Part shown: positions 9,248 through 17,629 of the stretch, piece by piece
Position numbering within the stretch: the stretch's first letter is position 1
Layout: each line of letters begins with the position of its first letter
Assembly (NCBI RefSeq): GCF_029894125.1
Contig: NZ_JARXYZ010000009.1
Location: forward strand, 124,001 to 188,000
Direction of reading: 5' to 3'
Length of the DNA: 64,000 nt
Origin: Kitasatospora sp. MAA19
GTDB lineage: Bacteria; Actinomycetota; Actinomycetes; Streptomycetales; Streptomycetaceae
Notes under the pieces: generated by a model
Databases searched by the model: none
Told to the model about the DNA's origin: nothing
What the model saw: only the letters and a program-made list of their open reading frames with translations
Program-made: the position numbers and the translations under genes

Positions 9248-10263
9248 TCACCCCTGGTGACTACTCAACTCCCTGGTCCCCTCCGGCTCGGCGGGGGCGA
9301 CGGTGTCGAAGAGGGCGCGTCCGTAGTGCCCGGCGAGGACAGGCTCGGAGGTGTTGAGAGCAAGGGTGAGCAGGCCGCACAGGTGCATCAGGCGGGTGGC
9401 CGGACGGAGTTGGGCGGGGTCGGTGCCGGTGGCGGCGAGGTGATGGAGAACGACCAGGAGGCCGACGACGGACAGGTCGACCATCGGGGCGATCAGCGGG
9501 GCGACGCCGCGTTGGCGGTGAGCCAGGTGTCCTCGTCGCAGATGAACGGCACTCCGCTGTCGGCGCGTTGGTGGCGGAGAGCGGTGCGAATCCCCTCGAC
9601 GGTCAGCTGATCGTGATCGGGCAGCGGGGCCAGGGCGTGCAGGACGCAGAGGTGGATGAGGAGGTTTCCCTCCCACACCTCCCCGGGGTGCTGGGTGGAG
9701 CGCAGCAGGTCGAGGTCCTGGTCGTCGATCAGGTTCGGTCGTCCGTGGGCGTGGGCGAGGACGGCCTTGACCGCGGTGACCTGGACCCGCGCCCATGAGT
9801 GCAGACCGCGCTGGGAGAACGCTTCGGGCGGGGGGAGTTCGGCGGTAGGGATCGCGCCGAGCAGCAGGAGGATCGCGTGCAGGAGGGCGCGTCTGCGGGG
9901 GGCGGTGAAGTCCGGGGCCTGGGCGAGGAACTGGTCGACGTCCGGTAAATCGGCCTCGGCCGGTCGTTCGTGAAGGGCGGCCCTGGCCAGCAGACGGTCC
10001 AGCGGTCTCGGGGAGTCACGGTGCGCGCCGAGGTAGTGGGCCAGGCGAAGACGGGCGGACGGCTCCAGACGGGTGCGGTCCAGCAGGGCCAGCAGCAACG
10101 CGGACTCCAGGACCCGGCTGCGGCAAGGGTCGCGGACCGTCCCGTCCGGCTCGACCCGGGCCAGGAGATGAGCGCGAAGGCGGGCGGTGGCAGGCGCGAG
10201 GGTCGTGGGAAATGCTGTACGGGGCCAGCAGGGCAGGCGCGCGGATATCGGGACGGGCCTCAT
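9248..10263 (-). pseudogene. terpene cyclase/prenyltransferase-repeat-like protein, frameshifted
   Basis: Starts at an ATG that overlaps the terpene synthase stop as ATGA (10260-10263), so the two were translationally coupled. The frame from 10263 encodes an all-helical protein with repeated LL-x-L blocks and ends prematurely at 9493, just after the segment CDEDTWLTANA. Restoring one base near 9497 continues into GVAPLIAPMVDLSVVGLLVV and runs to 9248, giving about 338 residues. Similar actinomycete proteins of the squalene-cyclase/prenyltransferase repeat class carry D-x-DTW-x-TANAG here. The D-E-D-T string recalls the class II cyclase DxDD/T acid motif, but I do not assert that activity. Either decayed or an assembly indel. 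Confidence 0.6.
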
Positions 10264-11253
10264 GGCGTTCCGTTCTCTATCGTCGATCGCGGGTCGCGCG
10301 CGGAGCTGGCGGTCAGGGCTGCGGCACTGCCAGGTGGTGCGGGCTCGGGGGTGAAGCGCCCGGTGACGGCCAGCCAGTGCAGGGTGGCGGTCATGAACGT
10401 CTCCACCAGGTCCACGTAGCGGCGGAGCCCCACGACCTCGTGCTCGGCCAGGTCGGGTGTCGCGCGCAGGGTCGCCGCCGTGGCCGCGAAGTTCGCACGG
10501 CGCTCGTCAAGCATCGCAGCAACGCGCGGCCAAGGCTGTTGAGATTCCATCCCGGCGGGCGACGAGCGTCACAAGGTTGTCCTGGCCGGCGGCCGCGTCG
10601 TCGGACTGCGAGGCCAGGTCGTTCGCCCAGTCGGCGACATCGGCCACCGCCCAGCGTAGGTCCCACAGCCGGCTGTCCACCCGGGGATCCTCCACCAGGT
10701 CGGCATGGCCGGTGCGTTCCAGAATGTCCAGCATGGGGAGCAGGGTGATCGTGCGGCGTCGCAGCCGGTTGTGGTCCGCCAGTGGAAGCCTTACCCCGGC
10801 CCGGCGCACGGCCACCCCCTCCTCACAGGTGCTCAGGAAGTCGGTGTAGTCCGCCGCGAGGCGCTCCCGCCAGCGAGCCGGCATGCCAGCGGCCGTGCGC
10901 TCCCACAGCCATGCCAGCACCACCGCGTGCCCGTTCGCTGCGGTGGCCCCCTCTCCGTCGCGTGCGAGCACGTGGCGCAGAGGTGCGGTGAACCGCTCCA
11001 ACTCACCGGGTACCGATCCCAGGTCCCGCCGGCCGATCTGGTCGTCCAGCCAGCAGATGAACGCCGCCCACTGGGCCGCCAGCGCCACGTCCTGCGCGTC
11101 ACCCCGCGGCAGGGCGCTGGCAGCCAGGACCTCCAGTCGCATCGCGGCAAGACGCCGCTCCTCGCGGGCATCGGCTACCAGGCCAGCCTGCCGCGCCCAC
11201 GGCAGTAGCGTCGCGGCCGCGGTGGACAGCGGGCCTGACGAGGCATCAGTCAC
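10260..11253 (-). pseudogene. class I terpene synthase, frameshifted
   Basis: GTG start at 11253 (VTDASSGPLS). Class I terpene-synthase marks are present: CWLDDQIG as the aspartate-rich metal motif, the RRRTITLLPMLD segment on a middle helix, and NDLASQSDD as the second (NSE-type) metal site. The frame closes at 10507. The other frame supplies the expected C-terminus with MLDERRANFAATAATLR and GLRRYVDLVETFMTATLHW, ending at 10260. The two join if one base is restored near 10515. Complete, it would be about 330 residues, normal for bacterial terpene synthases. Its substrate (GPP, FPP or GGPP) and product are unknown. Truncation removes the C-terminal helices, so the encoded product would be inactive unless the indel is an error. 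Confidence 0.72.
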
Positions 11254-11975
11254 CGCATGATCATGCCAGATTGCCTCCGGCCCGGAGAGTGCATCCGACG
11301 ATCCACATGAATCAGCCGAGGGCGGCTTCGGCAGGCCATAGCCCTCGGCTCTATGGGAACTGTGCCGCTGCCGCTGAATCATCCGGCCAGGGCATGAGCT
11401 TGATCGTCGGCCAGAGGCGGCCAACGGCGGTCGCTCCGCTCGCTTCGGCGATCTCCGCTCTGACCTGACTGACGCAGGAGCAGCCTGCCCCAGCCGCCGG
11501 GCAGGCGCTGCTGGCGCGGTCGGGCTGCGCAAGGGTCGTCAGCGGTAGCCCGGCGACGATGGCCATGGTGGTGTTGAAGAGGCGGGCGAGGTTCGCGGAC
11601 GGGGTTCGCCTGCGCCGAGCGTCTTGCCGTCGTAGGTGAGGTCGGGGCTGGAGAAGCAGGGGATGCGCTTGCAGCTCACTGCTATGGGTGAACCCCAGGC
11701 TGCTCTCGGCCGTTCTGCGCGGCACCAACAGGGCCAGAAGCCCGGGCCGTCCCGGCCTACCCGGGCACTGACGGCCGTATTCCCCGCCAGTACAGGGAGG
11801 TTGTGGCGAGGAGGCGGGTGGCCGGTATCCGGTCACCCGACCGCCGTGCCCTACCAACCCGGGCGGGTCCAGGGAATCATAAGAACCTCCCAATGCTCCT
11901 GTCGGGCAACGGGGTTCGACAGGAGTTCAGCCGCGTGCGGATCTGTGGATCGCACCAAGTTCCTGAGGAGTCGGC
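11254..11975. other. stretch without a confident gene
   Basis: About 720 bp upstream of the terpene synthase. Open frames exist on both strands but none has a recognisable family or good ribosome site. A 9-bp perfect inverted repeat, CTCCTGTCG (11896-11904) and CGACAGGAG (11917-11925), lies about 50 bp before the next gene and may be its operator or a terminator. Confidence 0.5.
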
Positions 11976-12335
11976 ATGCCGACAACCGCCTTGAAGAAGT
12001 ACGCCAAGCAGACGGATGCTCAGACCGACCTGAAGCTGTACATCGATATCGGGCGCCACACCGCGCTGGGCCAGGCGCTCAATGACGCGTACGACGGAAA
12101 GGGCAAGGACAGCGGGAACCACGTGGTCGACGGCGAGAAGGTGAACGTCCGCCACTCCAGCGCCGGGGTGGCCGGGAAGGCAACCGTCACGCTCTTCCAC
12201 TTCTTCAAGAACAACGAGTTCCACCTGGTAGCCCTTGGCGAGCACGTCTCCAGTACCGCGTACAGGATCGACGACGTACTCGGACAGGAGACCGCCCCCT
12301 TCCAGAAGAAGAAGACCGTCGGAGCGACCGGCTGA
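11976..12335 (+). CDS. hypothetical protein, 119 residues
   Basis: Starts at an ATG with GAGGAG 6 nt upstream, so translation is well supported. The protein is polar and mixed alpha/beta: a basic N-terminus (TTALKKYAKQ), a central hydrophobic strand KATVTLFHFF, then FHLVALGEHV and a lysine-rich end. I do not recognise the family. It sits directly beside an AbiEii-type fragment and a ruined serine recombinase, so it may be cargo of the same lost mobile element, possibly a defence or toxin-antitoxin part. That is only a neighbourhood argument. Confidence 0.6.
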   Translation: MPTTALKKYAKQTDAQTDLKLYIDIGRHTALGQALNDAYDGKGKDSGNHVVDGEKVNVRHSSAGVAGKATVTLFHFFKNNEFHLVALGEHVSSTAYRIDDVLGQETAPFQKKKTVGATG

Positions 12336-12449
12336 CCGGAGCGAGGCACGTCCACACGCATCCACCGAGTGCCCAGACACGCCTGGTCACCGCACAGGCT
12401 GCGAAGGCAGGTGCGGACGACGACTGCCAGTAGCCCTCGTGTGCGAGCG

Positions 12450-12769
12450 GATTGACGCTGCCTCGACAGCTCGACCTTGCTCTGGAATCCCGTGGCCGGG
12501 TCGGTGACGTTCATGCGAGCGTCGGTGGGCACCTGCTGCGCGATCTCGACCGTGTACCCGGCGGCCTCGTACGCCGCGGCAGCCCGCGCGACAGCGGCCG
12601 GCATCTCCTTCGCCGCCCGGTCTATCGGCGCGAACAGGTCGACATCGTCGCTCAGCCGGTCCACGATGCGGTGCGCCTGGACGGCGTAACCGCCCGCGAG
12701 GGCGTAGCCGTAATCCTCGGCGAGGGCATCCAGCCCGATCCTGATCAGGCGCCGGTGCAGGTCGTCCAC
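12450..12769 (-). pseudogene. AbiEii/nucleotidyltransferase-type toxin fragment
   Basis: The first roughly 100 residues read MDDLHRRLIRIGLDALAEDY then ALAGGYAVQAHRI and LSDDVDLFAP. That is the nucleotidyltransferase active-site region of AbiEii/AbiGii-type proteins: a GG-x-A block followed by an S-D-x-D-L metal site. After about residue 100 (KVELSRQR) the sequence loses the family pattern and runs on as unrelated frame. The C-terminal two thirds are missing, as is any AbiEi-like antitoxin. Members of the family are toxins of type IV systems that can act in phage defence. Here it is a relic beside the recombinase remnant. Confidence 0.6.
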
Positions 12770-12779
12770 TACGCGGCAG

Positions 12780-13290
12780 CCCGTAGATCTGCGGCCTTCC
12801 CCTCACGCTCACGATCCGCCATCCGAGGTAGACCGGGCTCCTGAGGATCTTGCCGACGGTGCTGACTCGCACGGGGCCCCACGTGCGCCCGTCCATCCGT
12901 CAGCTGTCAGTCCCAGCGTGATCTTCCGCTGTGATTTCCCCTGCGCCGCCTCGTCGTAGATTCGCTCGATCATGGGCCAGCGCTTGCTGCCCTTCAGCTT
13001 GCCTTCTTCGTGACCTTCAGCCCATCCGGCGGTGTGCCGAGCCACTTTCCCGCGTCCCGATCAACCGCCTTGGCCTGCACCGCCTCGTCGAACTCCGGAC
13101 GCTTGACCCCGGCCTTGTAGGCGGACAGGTTCTCGCGGAAGACGCGGCGGATCGTGTAACCGTTCCGCTTGCCCCAAGCCCGCCCCTGACTCTCCTGGGA
13201 CTTCAGGGACAAGATGTCGCGCGCGGCGGTTCCCCGAACCACCTGGGACTTCCGAAGGAGAAGATCCAGGTACTTCACCTCGCTCGCCAT
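12780..13290 (-). pseudogene. serine recombinase/integrase, multiply frameshifted
   Basis: The first frame (ATG at 13290) shows a resolvase-type N-terminus: YLDLLLRKSQ, then SLKSQESQGRAWGKRNGY and ENLSAYKAGVKRPEFDE. It breaks near 12994. The second frame holds the recombinase-domain piece IERIYDEAAQGKSQRKITLGL, and the third the segment WGPVRVSTVGKILRSPVYLG with which this domain normally ends. So at least two frame changes separate pieces that are in the right order for a large serine recombinase. The zinc-ribbon and coiled-coil C-terminal parts are absent. It is the remains of an integrative-element integrase, next to the AbiEii fragment. Confidence 0.7.
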
Positions 13291-13309
13291 GGCTCCACAC
13301 TCCGATCAG

Positions 13310-13593
13310 CGGAGCGCATCCGCATCCAGAGGTGGACACCTGACTACGCGCTCTGGGGCGGCTACTGCGCCACCATCGCCCAGGCCCAACGTGGCCACTA
13401 CGGCCTCCCCGACCAGGCCTGCGCGTTCTTCGACTTCTTCGCCCAGCCCGCCACCGCTCTCGAACAGCAAGCCGCCGACGCCCTCGGGCCGGACCCGCTG
13501 GACGGACCGCCCCTGGCCGCGGCCCGCGAGTACGGTCTGCTGCTCCAGGCGCACGAGCACCTGTTCTGGGACACCCTCGACCGACCGAACTGA
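13310..13593 (+). pseudogene. TenA/thiaminase-like C-terminal fragment
   Basis: About 90 codons beginning abruptly next to the recombinase start. They read WTPDYALWGGYCATIAQAQR, then a helix LPDQACAFFDFFAQ, and end in AREYGLLLQAHEHLFWDTL. The helical pattern and the terminal E-x-x-FWD-x-L resemble the end of TenA/haem-oxygenase-fold regulators found in Streptomyces. No N-terminal part is present, so the gene looks cut by the integration or later rearrangement. The family assignment is tentative. Confidence 0.4.
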
Positions 13594-13726
13594 CCGTCCC
13601 GGCCCGGACCACCCGTCACCTGGCCGCCCCGGACCACCCGGCTGCCCGGGCCCTCGGCCGCAGCCCGACGGGTGCGGGGGCCGGACCCCCGGCCCCCGCA
13701 CCCGCCCAGGTCCGCTGCCCGCCCGC

Positions 13727-14266
13727 TCAGGCCTGCCAGTGCGGCTTGCCGCTCACCATCCGGCAGTAGATCATCCGCCCGTTGGCATCATGGGTGCTCC
13801 TGCCGAGGTCGGCGTTGCGGCAGAACTGCCCGGCCGCGTAGCAGTTCCCCGCGTTCGAGCGGATCTCGCACTCCGCACCGCCGCCGGCTGCCGCGGTCTG
13901 CTGCGGCTCCGGGTCGGTCGGCGGCTGGGCGGTGGTGATCTTCGGCTGCGGCGTCTTGGGGGCGGGCGACTGCGCGTGGCTGCTGGGTGCGGCCGGCGCC
14001 GGGGCGGCCGGCGTGCTCGGCGCGGAGCCGGGTGCGGCCGGCGGCGTGCTGACCGGGGGCGCGGCCGGCGAGCTCGCCGGCGCGGCGGGCGGTGCCGCCG
14101 GCGGGGTCACCTGGGCGGTGGCCGTGGCGGCCGCCGAGGGCGACGCCTTGGCGCCGCCGTCGGCGGCCGACGGGTCGCAACCGGTCAGCGCCAGACCGAC
14201 GGTGAGGACGAGTCCGGCGAATCCGGCCAGGCCGGCACGCCGGTGCCCGCGTATCCGTGAAGGCAT
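13727..14266 (-). CDS. secreted lipoprotein with Ala/Pro-rich linker
   Basis: A 179-residue protein. The N-terminal signal has an arginine-rich start, a hydrophobic stretch LAGFAGLVLTVGLALTGC and a lipobox LTGC, so it should be anchored outside the membrane. Residues about 35-125 are a low-complexity Ala/Pro/Ser linker. The C-terminal part has four cysteines (ECEIRSNAGNCYAAGQFC and later YCRMVSG), suggesting a small disulphide-bonded domain. The ATG at 14266 is used because the signal begins there. Function unknown; such linkers commonly present a small domain at the wall surface. Confidence 0.75.
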   Translation of the reverse strand: MPSRIRGHRRAGLAGFAGLVLTVGLALTGCDPSAADGGAKASPSAAATATAQVTPPAAPPAAPASSPAAPPVSTPPAAPGSAPSTPAAPAPAAPSSHAQSPAPKTPQPKITTAQPPTDPEPQQTAAAGGGAECEIRSNAGNCYAAGQFCRNADLGRSTHDANGRMIYCRMVSGKPHWQA

Positions 14267-14656
14267 GGGTGAAGAACGCTCCGTTCCGTTTGGGTGAGGT
14301 GCGTGATTCAAGCAGAGCCGACACGCGATCCGCACAAGCATCGCCCGCTCGTTGGCGGATCGAGATCTTCTGACTACCGAGCGTCGCCATTCGCCGGGCG
14401 GCCGTCACGCTGCGCCCAACCACCGGCCGTCCCGACAGGGGGACAACACCGGAGCGCGGCAACCCGCAGCTGCGGGGCGTCCGGGCGATCCGCGTGCAAA
14501 CTGTCACGTGGAAGGAGCCATCCGGCTACCGTTGGTTACATCGGCAGCGCGCGGTCGACCTCAGCCCACGCCGGCGCACGCCGGGTGCATTCCGGCCACC
14601 GGGCCGGCCGTGGACCGGAGTGCCCGGGCTGTCACCCACTACGGAAGGGCGGCGCC
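14267..14656. other. intergenic region, no feature seen
   Basis: About 390 bp between the divergent lipoprotein and NTF2-like genes. Open frames here are not supported by family or start signals. It must hold the promoters of both genes, but I see no clear -10/-35 pair. Confidence 0.5.
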
Positions 14657-15061
14657 ATGGACGCTGACTCCCGGACCAGGACGGCGATCGAGGAGCATTG
14701 GCGGGCCTCGGAACGCGGGGACACCGAAGCCGAGCACGCCATCTACGCCCCGGACGCGATCCTGGACTACCCGCAGTCAGGTGAGCGGTTCCGGGGCCGC
14801 GCGACGATTGCGGCGCAACGCGGCGGACATCCGGCCGACCGGCACTTCAGCGTGCAACGGATCACCGGACAGGCACATCTATGGGTGAGCGAATGCATCA
14901 TCACCTACGACGGTGTGCCCTCGTACTCGGTGAGCATCATGGAGTTCGCCGACCAGCACGTGGTCCACGAGACGCAGTACTTCGCCGACTCCTTCGGCGC
15001 ACCCGCCCGGCGGGCCGCGCTCGCGGAGCCCATGCCGGGCCGGAGCATCGCCGGAACCTGA
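14657..15061 (+). CDS. NTF2/SnoaL-like protein
   Basis: A 134-residue protein with a typical SnoaL/NTF2 layout: helix TAIEEHWRASERGDTEAEHA, the strand YAPDAILDYPQSGERFRGR, and the closing HETQYFADSFGAPAWR-like turn (here HETQYFADSFGAPARR). Start ATG has GGAAGGGCGG upstream. The pattern YAPDA-x-LDYPQSGE-x-F-x-G is common in Streptomyces nuclear transport factor 2 family proteins of unknown function. It stands alone, converging with the ROK gene. Confidence 0.72.
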   Translation: MDADSRTRTAIEEHWRASERGDTEAEHAIYAPDAILDYPQSGERFRGRATIAAQRGGHPADRHFSVQRITGQAHLWVSECIITYDGVPSYSVSIMEFADQHVVHETQYFADSFGAPARRAALAEPMPGRSIAGT

Positions 15062-15118
15062 TCGCACCCGCCGGGAGCCGCCGTTCCAAGGCACAAGCGG
15101 GTCGTTCTGCCGGGAGCC

Positions 15119-16327
15119 CTACGGCAGTCCCGCCGTCCGGCGCTCGAAGACCTCGGGGCGCGCGGTCTCCAGGGCCGTGGCGACCGCACCGAGGAGCACC
15201 GCCTCCTCCCCCAGCAGGCTCGGCGCGAGCGTCGGGCGCATCGGGGTGATCCGGTGCAGGGCCTGCTCCAGCGGTTCCAGGAGCAGGTCCGCGCTGCTGC
15301 CGATGCCGCCGCCGAGGACCACCAGGTCCGGGTCCAGTACAGCGGACAACACGGCGACGGCGTAGGCGAGTTGTCCGGCCTCGTGGTCGACCGCCCGGAC
15401 GGCCGCCGGATCACCGGCCCGGGCCCGCTCGAACACCTGCTTCGCCGTGGGCGCGCCGCCCATCCCGAGGTCCTGGGCGGTGCGCACCACGGCGTCCGCG
15501 GCGGCCTCGCGCTCGATGGTCGCCACGGGCTCGCCGGGGCGGGCGGGCAGCGGGACCAGGCCGATCTCGCCCAGCGCGCCGTGTGCACCGAGCAGCAGTT
15601 CGCCGTCCTTGACCACGCCCACGCCCAGGCCGGTACCGACGAGCAGGTAGGCGAACATCCGGCTGCCCCGGCCGGCGCCGAGGGTGTACTCGCCGAGCGC
15701 GGCCAGGTTGGCGTCGTTGGCGACGGTGACGGCCGTCCCCAGGCCCTCCCCGATCCGGTCGAACAGGCCGGGCCGGCCCCAGCCGGGCAGGCTGGTGGCG
15801 TAGCGGACGCCGCGCCGCTCCTCGTCCCACACGCCCGGGGTGCCGATCACCGCGTGCCCGATGTCGGCGGCGGCCAGGCCCGCCTCGGCGATGGCCTCAT
15901 GGGCGGCGGCGACCACGGCGTCGGCGACGGCGTTCGCCGAGCGGCCCCGGTTGGCCACGTCCCGGCGGGCGACGACCGTCCCGGCGAGGTCCGCGACGGC
16001 GACCCGCAACCGGGCCCGACCGATGTCCACCCCGAGCACGTGCCCGGCCGTCGGGTCGACCTCGTACAGCACGGCGGTGCGGCCGCGCTCGGGGGCGAAC
16101 CGGCCGGCCTCGCGGACCAGCCCGGCCTGCTCCAGCGCGGCCAGGGCGGCGGAGACGGTGGGCTTGGACAGACCGGTGTCCCGGGCGAGTTGGGCCCGCG
16201 AGGAGCCGCCACCGGTGCGCAGCAGTTCGAGCAGCAGCCACTCGTTGTTGCTGCGCAGCCGCTGCCGGTTCCACGGCACTGCCGGGGCCCCGGCCGCCGG
16301 GCGGTGGGTCGACAGGTGGCGGCTCAT
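15119..16327 (-). CDS. ROK-family transcriptional regulator
   Basis: A 402-residue protein. An N-terminal winged helix (about 30-85, ARDTGLSKPTVSAALAALEQ) precedes a ROK sugar-kinase-like domain with GVDIGRARLRVAVADL (about 98) and LDPDLVVLGGGIG near the end. The zinc motif CxCGxxGCxE that follows GALGE in ROK kinases is absent; GALGEIGLVPLPA continues without cysteines, which suggests ligand binding only. ATG preceded by GGAGGAAC. NagC/XylR-type ROK repressors usually control sugar uptake or catabolism. The GH1 gene 4 kb away is a possible but unproven target. Confidence 0.88.
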   Translation of the reverse strand: MSRHLSTHRPAAGAPAVPWNRQRLRSNNEWLLLELLRTGGGSSRAQLARDTGLSKPTVSAALAALEQAGLVREAGRFAPERGRTAVLYEVDPTAGHVLGVDIGRARLRVAVADLAGTVVARRDVANRGRSANAVADAVVAAAHEAIAEAGLAAADIGHAVIGTPGVWDEERRGVRYATSLPGWGRPGLFDRIGEGLGTAVTVANDANLAALGEYTLGAGRGSRMFAYLLVGTGLGVGVVKDGELLLGAHGALGEIGLVPLPARPGEPVATIEREAAADAVVRTAQDLGMGGAPTAKQVFERARAGDPAAVRAVDHEAGQLAYAVAVLSAVLDPDLVVLGGGIGSSADLLLEPLEQALHRITPMRPTLAPSLLGEEAVLLGAVATALETARPEVFERRTAGLP

Positions 16328-16516
16328 CGGTTCCTCCGGTGTGGGCGGGACGGCTGGCGAAGCGGGCGGGCAGGGCGTGACGCAGGCAAGGCAGGGCAGG
16401 GCGGGCCTGGCACGGCCCGCGGCGTCCGGTGTCGGGCGCCGCCGCCCAAGTATGACCGGTGATCATTCCGTTCCCGCCCCGACTGCCGAACCCGCGCTAC
16501 CCAAGGCCGTGCCTGG

Positions 16517-16540
16517 CCGACCCACCGACCCACCGACCCA
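16517..16540. repeat. 8-bp tandem repeat, three copies
   Basis: CCGACCCA occurs three times in a row between the ROK gene and the end of the SDR gene. Short and intergenic; no function is apparent. Confidence 0.7.
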
Positions 16541-16595
16541 CCGAATCCCGCCACCCGGCCAAGCCCGCCAGCCCGCCACTCGACCCCATCGCCCG

Positions 16596-17447
16596 TCAGA
16601 CCACCCAGGCGCCCGTCATCCCCCGCACCGCCGAGCCGTCCAGGTCGGCCAGCTTGGTACCGGCGAAGGCCCGAGCCGTTTCGGAGGTCTGCACCCGCAG
16701 CGGCGGCCGCTCGGCGGTGAGCGCCGCGACGATCGGCTCCGCCGCCGCCTCCGGGGTCTGGGCCTGGCCGAAGGCCTTCAGCGTCCGGTCGATGTAGGCC
16801 TCCAGGGCGGGGGCGTACGGTCCGGCCGCAGCGGTCAGCGCGGGCAGGTCGAGGGCCTGGTTGCCGACGAACTCGCTGGCGACGGCGCCCGGTTCGACGA
16901 CGGTGACGTGCACGCCGACGGTGGCGGCGACCGGGGCCAGCGACTCCATGAAGCCCTCGACGGCGAACTTGGCCGCACAGTACGCCTCGTTGAAGGGCTG
17001 TCCGACCACGCCGCCGACGCTGGTCACGGTGATCACCCGGCCGCCGGTGGCCCGCAGGTGCGGCAGCGCGGCCCGGGTGACCTCGACCACGCCGAAGTAG
17101 TTCACCTCCATGGCGGCCCGCACCGGCGCCATCCCGTCCTGCTCGATGGTGCCCACGAATCCGGCGCCCGCGTTGTTGACCACGGCGTCGAGCCGGCCGT
17201 GCCGGGCGAGGACGGTGTCCAGGCAGGCGGCGACGGACTCCGGGTCGGTGACGTCCAGTTGCTCGACCTCGATCCGCCCGTCGACGCCCGCCTCGGTGGC
17301 GGCGCGGTGCAGAGCCCCGGCCCGTCCGGTGTCGCGCATGGTGGCGACGACGCCGTACCCGGCGCGGGCGGCGGCGACGGCGGCGGCCAGACCGATCCCG
17401 GAGGAGGTGCCGGTGATGAGGACGATCGGGGTGGCGGCGGTGTCCAT
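16596..17447 (-). CDS. SDR-family oxidoreductase
   Basis: A 283-residue classical short-chain dehydrogenase. The cofactor loop is TGTSSGIGLA, NNAGAG marks strand 4, and the active site is a Ser followed by YCAAK (Y-x3-K). ATG at 17447 has AGGAGAGA just upstream. The C-terminal half carries extra helices before the end, as in the retinol/ketoreductase-like group of actinomycete SDRs. Substrate unknown. Upstream lies a striking repeat element (17491-17536) that probably regulates it. Confidence 0.85.
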   Translation of the reverse strand: MDTAATPIVLITGTSSGIGLAAAVAAARAGYGVVATMRDTGRAGALHRAATEAGVDGRIEVEQLDVTDPESVAACLDTVLARHGRLDAVVNNAGAGFVGTIEQDGMAPVRAAMEVNYFGVVEVTRAALPHLRATGGRVITVTSVGGVVGQPFNEAYCAAKFAVEGFMESLAPVAATVGVHVTVVEPGAVASEFVGNQALDLPALTAAAGPYAPALEAYIDRTLKAFGQAQTPEAAAEPIVAALTAERPPLRVQTSETARAFAGTKLADLDGSAVRGMTGAWVV

Positions 17448-17490
17448 GGTGGTCTCTCCTCGGGCTCTCCGGGGCGTCCCCGGGGCTTGA

Positions 17491-17536
17491 TGTGTGCGTG
17501 TGCACGCACCATACATTTATGTGCACGCACACGCAA
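17491..17536. promoter_or_regulatory. GTGCACGCAC repeat operator between SDR and PP2C genes
   Basis: TGTGCACGCAC occurs at 17499-17509 and again at 17520-17530, exactly 21 bp (two helical turns) apart. The block is also nearly an inverted repeat, since GTGTGCGTG precedes the first copy and GCACACGC ends the second. An AT-rich core ATACATTTAT separates them, in very GC-rich surroundings. This is what a dimeric repressor site overlapping a promoter looks like. The regulator is unknown. Confidence 0.7.
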
Positions 17537-17629
17537 ATGGCTCCGGCCACGACTACAACACGGCCTCCGGCCGGTCAAGGTTTCACCCACTTGTGGGCGT
17601 GCCGCGCCCGGGCGCGTGATCATGGGCCT

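Noticed and set aside
12931..13593. single 220-residue plus-strand protein
   Set aside because: Only its end (after about 13310) looks coding. The first half is antisense to recombinase pieces, so I keep just the TenA-like fragment.
15254..16462. plus-strand frame opposite the ROK gene
   Set aside because: Shadow frame, Gly/Arg-rich, no recognisable domain; the ROK protein on the other strand is intact.
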